From Sporosarcina luteola (GTDB lineage Bacteria; Bacillota; Bacilli; Bacillales_A; Planococcaceae): a stretch of 64,000 bases of DNA. The number at the start of each line of letters is the position of its first letter. The first letter of the stretch is position 1. The translations under genes and the position numbers were made by a program. The stretch spans positions 62,001 through 126,000 of the forward strand of contig JACHLS010000008.1 of NCBI GenBank assembly GCA_014204635.1, in the 5' to 3' direction. A model generated the notes under the pieces. It was not told where the DNA came from. It worked only from the letters and a program-made list of their open reading frames with translations, and ran no database searches. This document shows positions 54,337 to 63,330 of this stretch, one piece after another.

Positions 54337-54855
54337 TTAATCCAAAAGATACGCCATCACTTGATCGAAATATGAATCGACTGGATTGGATGTATCCACG
54401 ATCAAATACGATTCCACAGGTCGTTTACTCTCACGGATAGCTCGGTAATAAGCCTCTTCCGACTCCGCTTCGGCTATTTGGCTGACCATCCTTTCCCTGT
54501 TTCTCAGTCTACGATTCACTTCCGTAAAATCTTGAAGCTGACATTCAATAAATTTATATACCGTTTGGTGCTTTTTCGTTAAACAGATCCCCTTTTCAAT
54601 GATTTCGTCGTATAGGCACGGGCTATCAAAGATGACATCGTGCCCTTGCGACAAATGGAAATCAATCAACGACCAATCGATCGCGTACGCTATGGAGCCC
54701 GCTTGTTTCCCATCAATCGGTTCACCTTTGAAAGAGTCCAGCAAAGAAGATTTCACAATGTCATGGTCGACGATGACAGCACCATTTTTCCTCGCGATTT
54801 GTCTTGCCAAAGTGGACTTGCCCGAACCTGGAAACCCAGCCATTTGGAGAAACAC
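54337..54855 (-). CDS. P-loop ATPase/kinase
   Basis: 172 aa. Walker A GFPGSGKST at residues 7-15, DHDIVKSSLLDS (the base/substrate helix typical of small kinases), and a lid rich in Arg (NRRLRNRERMVSQIAEAE). Resembles zeta-toxin/Cmk-like predicted kinases, but no antitoxin gene is adjacent. Converges with the DUF3889 gene with 17 bases between stops. Confidence 0.8.
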   Translation of the reverse strand: MFLQMAGFPGSGKSTLARQIARKNGAVIVDHDIVKSSLLDSFKGEPIDGKQAGSIAYAIDWSLIDFHLSQGHDVIFDSPCLYDEIIEKGICLTKKHQTVYKFIECQLQDFTEVNRRLRNRERMVSQIAEAESEEAYYRAIRESKRPVESYLIVDTSNPVDSYFDQVMAYLLD

Positions 54856-54902
54856 ATAACCACCCCTTCTCTATCTGCATCTATTTTAGCGAAAAAACAG
54901 AC

Positions 54903-54934
54903 AAAAATCCTGCTCAGGACATCCCGAGCAGGAT
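54903..54934 (-). terminator. Terminator of the 163-aa protein gene
   Basis: ATCCTGCTC and GAGCAGGAT form a perfect 9-bp stem, followed on the minus strand by TTTTTGTC. Confidence 0.85.
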
Positions 54935-54939
54935 AGCAT

Positions 54940-55431
54940 TTAACACAACACGATAACTTGAGACGGGGTCGTTTGAGCAGGAATGCTTCTTGTGGTGGCA
55001 CTGTAAACAACGACCAACTCACGGTTGGCGGGATACCTCGTAAACGACTGCCCATTTTCGAGAACGATTTTTGTTTGCCGGGACAGATTCAATTTCAAAG
55101 TTCCCTTGCTGTTCACCAATTGGTTGTCGTAAAAATCCACATCAACAAATTGATCCGATTGATTTTTCGCAACAACAATTGCCTGGTATTGGGGTGGATA
55201 AATAAGAGGAACGGGCAAATCCGCATCATAAAACCCTGTCACCTGGTCACCCACCTTCACTGACACATGATCCACAAAATACGTACCAGGCTCGATTACT
55301 AAATTGACAACAGATCCATTCCTGTTCTGAACTGTAAACAACAGAAAGCATCCTGCCATCGAATCATTTGACCCCACATAAAAATCATTGATGGCCGTGA
55401 CCCGGCCGCTCACCGGTTGAAAGTTTACCAT
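54940..55431 (-). CDS. Hypothetical beta-rich protein
   Basis: 163 aa. Reads as a double beta-barrel: VSGRVTAINDFYVG and VNLVIEPGTYFVD in the first half; NQLVNSKGTLKLNLS in the second, joined by DADLPVPLIYPPQYQAIVV. Similar hypothetical proteins exist in spore-forming Firmicutes, but I know no function. No signal peptide. It has its own terminator; the array B repeats begin about 150 bases beyond its start. Confidence 0.7.
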   Translation of the reverse strand: MVNFQPVSGRVTAINDFYVGSNDSMAGCFLLFTVQNRNGSVVNLVIEPGTYFVDHVSVKVGDQVTGFYDADLPVPLIYPPQYQAIVVAKNQSDQFVDVDFYDNQLVNSKGTLKLNLSRQTKIVLENGQSFTRYPANRELVVVYSATTRSIPAQTTPSQVIVLC

Positions 55432-55580
55432 TTCCCTACCTCCATCATATCAATCATCCGCCTATTTAGAATATGCGCTCCTTTGTTTAGGTGTTCGGAG
55501 TAACCGGAAACGGCTCGACAAGTCAACGTATTGAGAACCAGCATTTCTAGACATTATTTTTCTTTAATCAAAAACAACAA

Positions 55581-56176
55581 TGGACGCCGGATTATCGTGA
55601 TTCGAAAATCAGATAAACCGGGGGGAACCGCAGATGATTGATTTGAATGCCAGATAAAGCGGGTGTCTGCCAGATTGTTGATTTGAACGTCAGATAAACT
55701 CAGGGAACGCCAGATAAACCTGGTAATCGCCAGATTATCGAGTTGAACGCCAGATAAACTCAGGGAACGCCAGATCCTTGACTTGAACGCCAGACTAACT
55801 CAGTGAACGCCAGATTATCGACTTGAACGCCAGATGAACTCAGGGAACGCCAGATAAACTCAGGGAACGCCAGATTATCGACTTGAACGCCAGATAAAGC
55901 GGATGAATGCAAGATTATTGAGTTGTACGCCAGATAAACTCAGGGGAACGCCAGATTATTAACTTGAACGCCAGATAAAGCGGATGAACGCCTGATTATC
56001 GACTTGAACGCCAGATAAAGCGGATGAACGCCAGATCCTTGACTTGAACGCCAGATCCTTGACTTGAACGCCAGATTAGCGAGTTGAACGCCAGATAATC
56101 CTGATCAACGCCAGATTCTTGACTGGAACGCCAGACAAACTCAGTAAACGCCAGATTAGCGAGTTGAACATCAGCT
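55581..56176. repeat. Tandem array B: about 25-28 units with core GAACGCCAGA, 20-bp period
   Basis: GAACGCCAGAT recurs every 20-21 bases. Two spacer types alternate (TATCGACTT-like and AAACTCAGG/AAAGCGGATG-like), the same two-spacer design as array A. GAACGCCAGA is the exact reverse complement of the array A core TCTGGCGTTC, so the two arrays are inverted relative to one another, while spacers are unrelated. The region lies between the promoter end of the 163-aa protein gene and the nupC terminator. Open frames in it are repeat by-products. Confidence 0.9.
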
Positions 56177-56200
56177 AACTCATCAGCTTCTTCATCAGAC

Positions 56201-56234
56201 AAAAAAACCATCCCGACAATTATGTCAGGACGGT
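56201..56234 (-). terminator. Terminator of the nupC unit
   Basis: Minus strand: ACCGTCCTGACA, 4-base loop, TGTCGGGATGGT, then TTTTTTT. Confidence 0.87.
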
Positions 56235-56241
56235 GTATGTA

Positions 56242-57470
56242 TTACATAAACATTCCGGCGATGGTACCACTCATCAAGTTGGCAAGCGTTCCTGCCAAGA
56301 CTGCTTTCATGCCAAGTTTTGCGACAACGCCGCGTTGATTTTCCGCGAACGCGGTCATGCTGGCAATGAGGATCCCAAGCGAACCGACATTGGCGAAACC
56401 GCACAGTGCAAATGTCATGATGGCAACCGTCTTGTCAGATAATGATTCAAGCAAAGGCTTGAGTGACGTAAAAGCCACCATTTCATTCAATACTACCTTT
56501 TGGCCAAGCAAGTTGCCTGCTGTCAATGCTTCCGACCAAGGAACTCCCATCACGAAAGCAAGCGGGGAGAAAATATAGCCAAATATTTGTTGGAGCGACA
56601 GCTTTGGATAGCCGAACCATCCACCGATGCCTCCCAGTAATCCATTCAACATCGCCATGATTGAAATGAAGGCGATCAGCATGGCAATGATAAGACCTGC
56701 CATTTTAAGCCTTCCATGGCACCTTTGGTAATTGCGTCTAAGACACTCGGTTTTACATCGTCACCACCAGCCGGTTTGGATTCCTTTGTTTCCACAACAT
56801 TCAACGGCACTTCCGTTTCCGGTATTAAAATTTTCGCAAACACGAGTCCGGCTGGAGCGGCCATGAAACTGGCGGCGAGTAAATAATTAATCGGTATGCC
56901 CAGTGCGGCATAGGAAAGCAGTGTACCACCGGCGACAGAGGCCAAGCCGCCAACCATGACCGCGAAAACTTCGGAACGCGTCAATGTTTTAATATAAGGC
57001 TTGATAATGACCGGTGCTTCTTGAACCCCCAAGAAGATATTGGAAGCGGCTGTCAGCGATTCAGCTTTGCTCGTCCCAAGAAGTTTTGAAAGTCCCCCTC
57101 CAATGACACGTACGAAAAGCTGCATAATGCCAAAATGATATAGAACAGAAATAAGTGCTGTTACAAAAATAGCCATCGCGGCGACACGGACTCCGAAAAT
57201 AAAACCGGTCGGCTGCGAAGCATCCGCCAATCCACCAAAAACGAACGTCAATCCTTCGTTCCCATAATGGATGATATTCCGGACCCCAGCCGATATTTTT
57301 TCGAGCGCCATTCGTCCCCATGCGGATTTAAGCACAATATAACCGAACAGAATTTGCAGTACCACACCGATACCGACAACTCGGTAGTTAATCCTCTTTT
57401 TATTTTCAGATAACAGAAATGCAATCGCCAAGATGACAAGGCAGCCTAACAGCCCTAGTAGTATATTCAT
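56242..57470 (-). pseudogene. nupC: NupC-type concentrative nucleoside transporter, interrupted by a frameshift
   Basis: Two overlapping frames together make one CNT-family Na+/H+ nucleoside symporter. The N-terminal part (56676-57470, 264 codons) has SNIFLGVQEAPVIIKPY and VMVGGLASVAGG and ends AMEGLK then out-of-frame residues. The C-terminal part (56242-56703, 153 codons) begins MAGLIIAMLIAFISI and has KVVLNEMVAF and CGFANVGSLGI. Joining at GLK-MAG restores the normal protein of about 408 residues. The break is in AAAA at about 56700, where one more A would restore the frame. It may be a real inactivating deletion, a phase-variable homopolymer or an assembly error. A LacI/cre-like operator precedes it. 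Confidence 0.8.
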
Positions 57471-57508
57471 AGTCCACTCCCCTACTCCAAACTAAACTTT
57501 TCACACTA

Positions 57509-57530
57509 ATGTGTAATCGGTTACATGTAA
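57509..57530. promoter_or_regulatory. LacI/cre-type operator before nupC
   Basis: TGTAATCGGTTACA (57512-57525) with further matching AATG/CATG flanks. Same sequence as the site before rbsK (63086) apart from two central bases. Fits both a LacI-family operator and the CcpA cre consensus. Confidence 0.75.
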
Positions 57531-57610
57531 TTTACCACAATATTTTACGTACTGTCAATGCGATATTACAAGACTTCCATTGACCAAAACATGGATTCTT
57601 GCTATGTTAA

Positions 57611-57626
57611 TGTAAACGATATCACA
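57611..57626. promoter_or_regulatory. LacI/cre-type site before the lacI-type gene
   Basis: TGTAAACGATATCA matches the cre consensus TGWNANCGNTNWCA and half of the nupC/rbsK operator. It is less symmetric than the other two, 14 bases before the regulator's start codon. Confidence 0.5.
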
Positions 57627-57639
57627 ATTGAGGTGCATT

Positions 57640-58629
57640 ATGGCTACAATCAAGGATGTTAGCAAACTGGCAGGCGTTTCCGTCGCGACCGTCTCCCGTT
57701 TTCTGAACAAGAACGGCTATGTAAGCAAAGAAGCTGCACAAGCTATTACAGAGGTAATTGAAAAATTGAATTACCGGCCCAATAATATCGCAAGGAGCTT
57801 GGCAGGAAAAAAAACAGCGACTGTCGCTCTCATGGTGCCGGATATCTTAAATCCTTTCTTCCCGGAAATTGCACGCGCGGTGGAGGACGCAGCACATGAA
57901 ATCGGTTACACAGTCATGCTCTGCAATACAGATAATGATGCTGACAAAGAGGCGAAATACATTGAGACGCTCATCCAAAAGCAGATCGACGGCCTCATCA
58001 TCTCTTCCTATACGATAAAACCCGAGCAAGTGGCCAAACTCCAGAAGCATTCCATTCCCGTCGTCTTGATGGATAACGCATTTTCTGGACAGGATATTGT
58101 TTCCCTTCTCTCGGACAACCGAGGTGGCGGGATAGCAGCAACGCAGCATCTGATCGCACAAGGCTGCCGGAAGATCGGACATATTTGCGGCCCAATGCAT
58201 ATTGCCTCCTCTCGGGAACGCACATTAGGATATGAGGAAGCTTACAAACAGACAGGACAATTCATGCCGAGCCTGATTACTTACAGTGATTTCACAGTGA
58301 AAGGCGGCTACGATTCCATGATCAGCCTGCTCGACTCCCACCCCGATTTAGATGGTGTCTTCGCCAGCAATGATTTGATGGCTGCCGGCGCTGTCAAAGC
58401 GTTAATTGAACGGGGCATTCACGTGCCTGCTGAAATAAAAGTCATTGGTTTTGATGGAATCCACATGGAAATGATGGTGCCGGAGCTGTCCACCATTGCC
58501 CAGCCGATTTATGAAATCGGCAAGACAGCGATGAACTACGTTGTCGCATTGATCAACCAAGAGCCCATCGAGAAGAAAAGCAGACGCTTTGATGTTGCAT
58601 TGATTGAAAAACAATCAACAAAAAGGTGA
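57640..58629 (+). CDS. LacI-family regulator of the nucleoside/ribose genes
   Basis: 329 aa. Helix-turn-helix plus hinge (TIKDVSKLAGVSVATVSRFL, NYRPNNIARSLAGK), then a type-1 periplasmic-binding core (VALMVPDILNPFFPEIARAV, GVFASNDLMAAGAVKAL, VIGFDGIHM) of the RbsR kind. The ATG at 57640 follows GAGGTG. Placed between nupC and the permease/hydrolase/ribokinase operon, both of which carry the same operator, so it probably senses ribose, a nucleoside or their phosphates. Confidence 0.88.
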   Translation: MATIKDVSKLAGVSVATVSRFLNKNGYVSKEAAQAITEVIEKLNYRPNNIARSLAGKKTATVALMVPDILNPFFPEIARAVEDAAHEIGYTVMLCNTDNDADKEAKYIETLIQKQIDGLIISSYTIKPEQVAKLQKHSIPVVLMDNAFSGQDIVSLLSDNRGGGIAATQHLIAQGCRKIGHICGPMHIASSRERTLGYEEAYKQTGQFMPSLITYSDFTVKGGYDSMISLLDSHPDLDGVFASNDLMAAGAVKALIERGIHVPAEIKVIGFDGIHMEMMVPELSTIAQPIYEIGKTAMNYVVALINQEPIEKKSRRFDVALIEKQSTKR

Positions 58630-58658
58630 GTTCCGTGTATATGGAACCCACCTTTTTT
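58621..58658. terminator. Bidirectional terminator between lacI-type and permease genes
   Basis: AAAAGGTGAGTTCC pairs with GGAACCCACCTTTT (one mismatch) across an 8-base loop, with A-run and T-run flanks. It overlaps the ends of both converging genes. Confidence 0.85.
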
Positions 58659-59943
58659 ACGCGACTACCTTATTTTTGTAAGAAGCTAGTTCCATCAGAA
58701 GTGAGAGGAGAACGCCAACCAGGAGTCCATTGCTAATAATCGGCTGCATAAGAACTGGGAATGTGCTGAAAGCCGCTGGGGAAATCGTCATGACACTCAA
58801 GCCGGCAAGGACTGGCAAGGTGAGTCGGTACAGAGAAATCCTTTCCAGCGGCAATTGCCGAATATTTTTCATGGCATTGCCGAACAATTGCAAATAGGCG
58901 ACAAACAGTACAGCATCTCCAATACTCATCGGCATTAAGGAGAAGAACGAACCAAGCATAGGCACAAGACCCATGACAATGAAAAGCAATCCTCCTAGAA
59001 CGAAGGGCAGCCGCTGGTAAATTCTTGTGCTCTCCAGAAAGCCAATTGAAGATGTATAGGGACCGTATGGTATGAGACCGAACAGCCCTGCAATGATCGT
59101 ATGCAGCCCTGTCAACATAAAGGCGCGGCGATATTGTACATCCGACGTTTTTGTCTTAAACAGCTTCTCGATCGTAGTGATAGCGACCAATGAATTGGCC
59201 ATATTGATCAATCCTGCGAGAAAAGCAGTCAGAACAATACCGATGTCCATCCGGAACGGTCCCCAAGGCAACAATGGGAACAGCGCGGACGAACCGCTGC
59301 TCACTTGAGCACTTGTCTTAAATAAGAGGCTATAGGCAATCCAACCAACAACCATTCCGATCAGAATCGAATAATTCCCCAGTTTTCCGAACCCCTTAAC
59401 AGCCAGCACCAATACTAATAGCACAATGCCGAACGACAGCATGGCGACAGTCGCATCAATCTTACCTTCTTCATTCATCCCGAGCATTCCTTTAAAAAAC
59501 ACCATGATCAACTGGCAAGATAATAAAAACAGATAGACCGTCAAGACGACGGGATTGAAGAGCTTTCTCAAGGTGCCAGCAAATCCAATTGCGCCGAGAA
59601 CAATCGTCATCAGGCCCGCGAGCACGATACCGAGTGCCAGGCTGCCCCCCACCTCGGCATAACTAAGCCCGATGGCAGGCGCTGATGCACATAGACTGAG
59701 CACCAGCCCCCACCATACGCCTCCATGCCCTTCCATGAGCGGATATTTATGGCCGAATACTGCCTGCAGTATGCTCGCTGCTCCGGTAACGATGAAGGAC
59801 GTTCGGATAATGCCCGCAACTTCCAGATCGGGCAACTCAAATGCCGCACCTACCGATAAGGGGACGACAACCGTATTGGCAAACATGAAAAACAGCCATT
59901 GCACGCCAGCGAGTGACATTGCAGGCTTTGATAATGCGTTCAT
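58657..59943 (-). CDS. Nucleobase transporter, NCS2/uracil-xanthine permease family
   Basis: 428 aa, 12-14 membrane helices. Family segments: HGGVWWGLVLSLCASAP, LAGLINMANSLVAITTIEKL (the region equivalent to the substrate-binding QNxG area), GLIPYGPYTSSIGFLE and SLMPMSIGDAVLFVAYLQLF. Last gene of the nucleoside operon; it could import or export the base released by the nucleoside hydrolase. The exact base is not evident. Confidence 0.85.
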   Translation of the reverse strand: MNALSKPAMSLAGVQWLFFMFANTVVVPLSVGAAFELPDLEVAGIIRTSFIVTGAASILQAVFGHKYPLMEGHGGVWWGLVLSLCASAPAIGLSYAEVGGSLALGIVLAGLMTIVLGAIGFAGTLRKLFNPVVLTVYLFLLSCQLIMVFFKGMLGMNEEGKIDATVAMLSFGIVLLVLVLAVKGFGKLGNYSILIGMVVGWIAYSLLFKTSAQVSSGSSALFPLLPWGPFRMDIGIVLTAFLAGLINMANSLVAITTIEKLFKTKTSDVQYRRAFMLTGLHTIIAGLFGLIPYGPYTSSIGFLESTRIYQRLPFVLGGLLFIVMGLVPMLGSFFSLMPMSIGDAVLFVAYLQLFGNAMKNIRQLPLERISLYRLTLPVLAGLSVMTISPAAFSTFPVLMQPIISNGLLVGVLLSLLMELASYKNKVVA

Positions 59944-59967
59944 CCATTTTCCTTCTTTCTAAACGGG

Positions 59968-59998
59968 GAAGAGTCTGACACATTACGTCAGACTCTTC
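59968..59998. terminator. Intra-operon hairpin
   Basis: GAAGAGTCTGAC pairs perfectly with GTCAGACTCTTC across 7 bases. No T-run on the minus strand; may reduce read-through into the permease gene or protect the upstream mRNA end. Confidence 0.55.
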
Positions 59999-60007
59999 TT
60001 CCAAGGC

Positions 60008-60928
60008 TTATCTCCCTAATGTCTCAACTAGTGTCTCAATAAAACGTTCCCGGTCCACTTCCAAGCAGACGTTCACATTCGGTTCTTTCTTGGTCCAGCC
60101 TTTGAAATCACAGACTGTATGTCCATCACATAAGTCGCTGTTCGTTTCAACATCGACGAAATACGGTACTGTCCGGACAAGGGATCGATCGAGCGCAACC
60201 CCTACAGCAAGCGGATCATGCATGGAACAAGCCCGTTTCCCTGTCAATTGGTAATAGCGGTTCATGTAATGGACGGTTGATTCTTGGACGAAATCACGAA
60301 CCTCACCGGCACGGATCCTCTCAATATCCCCCTCAGTCAATAACGTTTGTTGCGTCACATCAAGTCCGACAAGGGTAATCGGAATACCGGCATGAAGCAC
60401 GATCTTCGCTGCTTCTGGGTCGATATACATGTTATATTCCGCGGTCGGTGTAATATTGCCTGGCGAACTGACAGCCCCGCCCATAATGACAAGCTCCTTC
60501 ACCCATTCGTTTAATCGTGGTTCTTTGCGAATCGCAAGCGCCATATTCGTCAGGGGTGCCAGCAGAATAATCGTCAGCTCGCCTTTATGTTTTTTCGCCT
60601 GTTCGATAATGAAGTCAGGTGCGAACCCCTCTTCCTTCACTGTGACGTCCATCTCTTTCAACGCGCCGCCAATCCCATCATTCCCATGGACGCTCACTTC
60701 GAAATGAGGATCTCTCAGCAATGGACGGTTTGCCCCTTTTACAATGGCGACATCTTCTCTGCCAAGCAGCTTCATGACTTTGGTCGTATTAATAGTCGCT
60801 TGCTCGAGGGATGTGTTGCCGTTGACTGTTGTTATGCCCAGTATGTCAGCCTGTCCATTTTTGGCAGCCAGGCAAATGCCGATTGCGTCGTCTATTCCCG
60901 TATCCACGTCAATGATCACTTTTTTCAT
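60008..60928 (-). CDS. Inosine/uridine-preferring nucleoside hydrolase
   Basis: 306 aa. The Ca2+-binding DVDTGIDDA motif is at residues 7-15; further EYNMYIDPEAA and MHDPLAVG (the C-terminal metal Asp). These enzymes split ribonucleosides into base and ribose, which the ribokinase in the same operon can phosphorylate. Its ATG overlaps the stop of the M20 gene (ATGA). Confidence 0.9.
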   Translation of the reverse strand: MKKVIIDVDTGIDDAIGICLAAKNGQADILGITTVNGNTSLEQATINTTKVMKLLGREDVAIVKGANRPLLRDPHFEVSVHGNDGIGGALKEMDVTVKEEGFAPDFIIEQAKKHKGELTIILLAPLTNMALAIRKEPRLNEWVKELVIMGGAVSSPGNITPTAEYNMYIDPEAAKIVLHAGIPITLVGLDVTQQTLLTEGDIERIRAGEVRDFVQESTVHYMNRYYQLTGKRACSMHDPLAVGVALDRSLVRTVPYFVDVETNSDLCDGHTVCDFKGWTKKEPNVNVCLEVDRERFIETLVETLGR

Positions 60929-62130
60929 GCTTCCATTCTCCCTACCTTCTCCGATTCAAGTAATGTCATAATGCATTCTACTGCGGTTGCCACCCCGTAT
61001 TTAAGGGCATCGAGGTTTACATGATACTTGGCGTTGTGCCACGGGAAGTTTTCTTTCTCTGTCGATCCAGTGCCCCAATACATGAAAACGGAAGGCACAT
61101 GGCTCGCCACAATCGAAAAATCATCTCCGCTCATATACGGATGTTCCACTTCCACGACCTGGTCCTCACCAAAAGCAGTGCGGATTGCATGGGAAACAAT
61201 ATCTGTCAATTCAGGATCATTCCAGCATGCCGGATATCCCCGACTATACTTATACTCATACGAGCCGCCCCAAAAAGTCGTCACCGACTGCAGCATTGCT
61301 TCGATCTGGCGCTCCATGCAATCTTGTGTTTCCGTCTTGATGGTACGAACTGTTCCAGAAATATCCACGCGATCACACATGACATTCGAGGTGAAGCCGC
61401 CGTTCACTGTTCCAAACGTGATGACTGCTGGATCGAGCGGCGATGTTTGCCGGGACACGATGTTCTGGGTACCCGCAATGAATTGGCCTGCCATTGCAAT
61501 AGCATCTATCCCTTGGTGCGGCGCCGCCGCATGGCCGCCTTTCCCAATTAGAGAAATATACACTCTGTCTGTGTTTGCGAGCATATATCCCTTTTTCATC
61601 TCAAACTTTCCTGGTGCCAGAAACGGATTGGTATGCAGGCAGATGGCCGCATCCACTTTTGGATTTTCCAAGATTCCTTCCTCTATCATCGGCTTCGCTC
61701 CGCCAGGCTGCACTTCCTCCGATGGCTGGAACATGACTTTCACAGTCCCTCTCCAATCAGCTTTCCGCTCCTCTAATATAGCTAGAAGGCCAAGCCCGAT
61801 TGTCGTATGGGCATCATGCCCGCATGCATGCATGACGCCAGTCCGGGTCGACGCATAGTCAAGTCCCGTCTGTTCATCGATTGGAAGCGCGTCAATATCA
61901 CAACGGATTAGAATGGTCTTTCCTGGCTCAATTCCGCTCAGTTCTGCACAAACCCCTGTCGCCGCCATTTTCTTGTAGGGAATGCCAAGGCGTTCCAATT
62001 CTTTCACAATAAATGCTTGGGTTTCGTATTCTTCTTTACTTAACTCGGGGTGCTGATGCAAAAATGTATAGGTGTCCTTCAAATAGGATTCCAAGTTTTC
62101 TTCGATATATGGCAATGAAATATGCTCCAT
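60925..62130 (-). CDS. M20 amidohydrolase (N-acyl-amino-acid hydrolase type) in the nucleoside operon
   Basis: 401 aa. HPELSKEE near residue 28, LIRCDIDALPIDEQTGL, HACGHDAHTTIG, FQPSEEVQPGGA, GKGGHAAAPH, and MSGDDFS near 345: all M20D motifs. Unlike its operon partners it has no obvious part in nucleoside breakdown. AGGAGG lies before the ATG, and ATGA overlap couples it to the nucleoside hydrolase. Could act on an amide or ureide product from nucleobase catabolism, but that is speculation. Confidence 0.87.
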   Translation of the reverse strand: MEHISLPYIEENLESYLKDTYTFLHQHPELSKEEYETQAFIVKELERLGIPYKKMAATGVCAELSGIEPGKTILIRCDIDALPIDEQTGLDYASTRTGVMHACGHDAHTTIGLGLLAILEERKADWRGTVKVMFQPSEEVQPGGAKPMIEEGILENPKVDAAICLHTNPFLAPGKFEMKKGYMLANTDRVYISLIGKGGHAAAPHQGIDAIAMAGQFIAGTQNIVSRQTSPLDPAVITFGTVNGGFTSNVMCDRVDISGTVRTIKTETQDCMERQIEAMLQSVTTFWGGSYEYKYSRGYPACWNDPELTDIVSHAIRTAFGEDQVVEVEHPYMSGDDFSIVASHVPSVFMYWGTGSTEKENFPWHNAKYHVNLDALKYGVATAVECIMTLLESEKVGRMEA

Positions 62131-62148
62131 CGTGTTGACCTCCTGTTC

Positions 62149-63048
62149 CTACAATTCATCCAAGAAAGGCATTCCTTCCTGGGCACCGAATTTTGTTACC
62201 GCCTTTGCTGATACGTTGACTGCAAATGACACCATGTCAGTGATCGCCCAATCATTCGTCACACCGACTGCAAGCGCTCCATTGAAGGAATCTCCTGCCC
62301 CGGTTGTATCCACAACTTCGACTTCTGGGGGCTGAATTAGTTTTAATATACCGTCTTCCAAATAAGCGCATCCTTCCTCACCCAGTGTAACGAGAAGGGT
62401 TTGATGGTAAGCGGATTGCCATTTCTCCATTAATATCTTTAATTGATCACGGGAGGAGAATGAATGGCCTGCCATTGCTTCAAATTCTGTTTCATTCGGT
62501 GTCATGTAATCAACCAACTCAAGCAATTCAATCGGTAAATTTTGCGCGGGAGCCGGGTTTAAAATGGTCGTAACGCCATACTGTTTCGCCAATTGTAAAA
62601 CATGTGCAACCGTGGGAATCGGGATTTCCAACTGAGTCACAAGCACATCCGCACTTGCAATCGCCTGCTCGATACGCATATCGAACTGATCGGGAGTCAC
62701 CGCAAAATTCGCTCCTGGCACGACCGTAATACAATTGTCGCGTTCTACGGAATAAATATTCGCAATGCCTGTCTGCACTCCGTCGATCGTCTTGACGAAC
62801 TCCGTGCCCACGCCATTTGCCTTTAGCTGCGCCAATAGACTCCGGCCAAACTCATCGTTTCCAACCGCTCCGACCATTTGGACATCGCCCCCAAGCCGAG
62901 CCATAGCAACTGCCTGATTAGCCCCTTTTCCTCCTGGCAGATACGTGACCCGCTCGCCCAATATCGTTTCTCCCATCTTTGGGAGCCGGCCAGCGGAGAT
63001 GACAATATCCATATTAATACTGCCGACCACAACTATTTTCTTTTCCAC
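62149..63048 (-). CDS. rbsK: Ribokinase
   Basis: 299 aa PfkB-family kinase. GSINMDIVISAGRLPKMGET at the N-terminus, the family motif YLPGGKGANQAVA, then LNPAPAQ and the catalytic DTTGAGDSFNGA (base Asp and anion hole). Phosphorylates ribose to ribose-5-phosphate. GTG at 63048 (with AGGTGA upstream) is favoured over the ATG at 63072, which lacks a site. First gene of the operon; the LacI/cre operator is about 40 bases upstream. Confidence 0.88.
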   Translation of the reverse strand: MEKKIVVVGSINMDIVISAGRLPKMGETILGERVTYLPGGKGANQAVAMARLGGDVQMVGAVGNDEFGRSLLAQLKANGVGTEFVKTIDGVQTGIANIYSVERDNCITVVPGANFAVTPDQFDMRIEQAIASADVLVTQLEIPIPTVAHVLQLAKQYGVTTILNPAPAQNLPIELLELVDYMTPNETEFEAMAGHSFSSRDQLKILMEKWQSAYHQTLLVTLGEEGCAYLEDGILKLIQPPEVEVVDTTGAGDSFNGALAVGVTNDWAITDMVSFAVNVSAKAVTKFGAQEGMPFLDEL

Positions 63049-63085
63049 CCTATCACCTATTTCGTCGTTCATTCGGGAAACCACC

Positions 63086-63107
63086 AATGTGTAACCGATT
63101 ACACATT
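63086..63107. promoter_or_regulatory. LacI/cre-type operator before rbsK
   Basis: AATGTGTAA-ccga-TTACACATT: perfect 9-bp arms. Contains TGTAACCGATTACA, which matches both the nupC-side operator and the cre consensus. Confidence 0.82.
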
Positions 63108-63330
63108 AAGGATACCATACGCATGACCAGCTCCGCAAACTCAAATCAGTATTGATAAGGAATGTTTTGATACCACGAATTTTTTTGGCATAGATTACCG
63201 GTTTTTGGAACACATCATATACCATTCATCTCAAGTATATCTTTTGTTTGCTTTCCACTCGATTCCGCGCCCTGAATCAACTACAATGGACAACAATTAG
63301 ATTCATATCTTTCACGAAAGAGAGGAAACT

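Noticed and set aside
54337..54855. Zeta-type toxin of a toxin-antitoxin pair
   Set aside because: The P-loop kinase is similar in outline, but no small antitoxin gene lies next to it.
55996..56211. 71-codon minus-strand frame over array B
   Set aside because: Repeat by-product as for array A; overlaps the nupC terminator.
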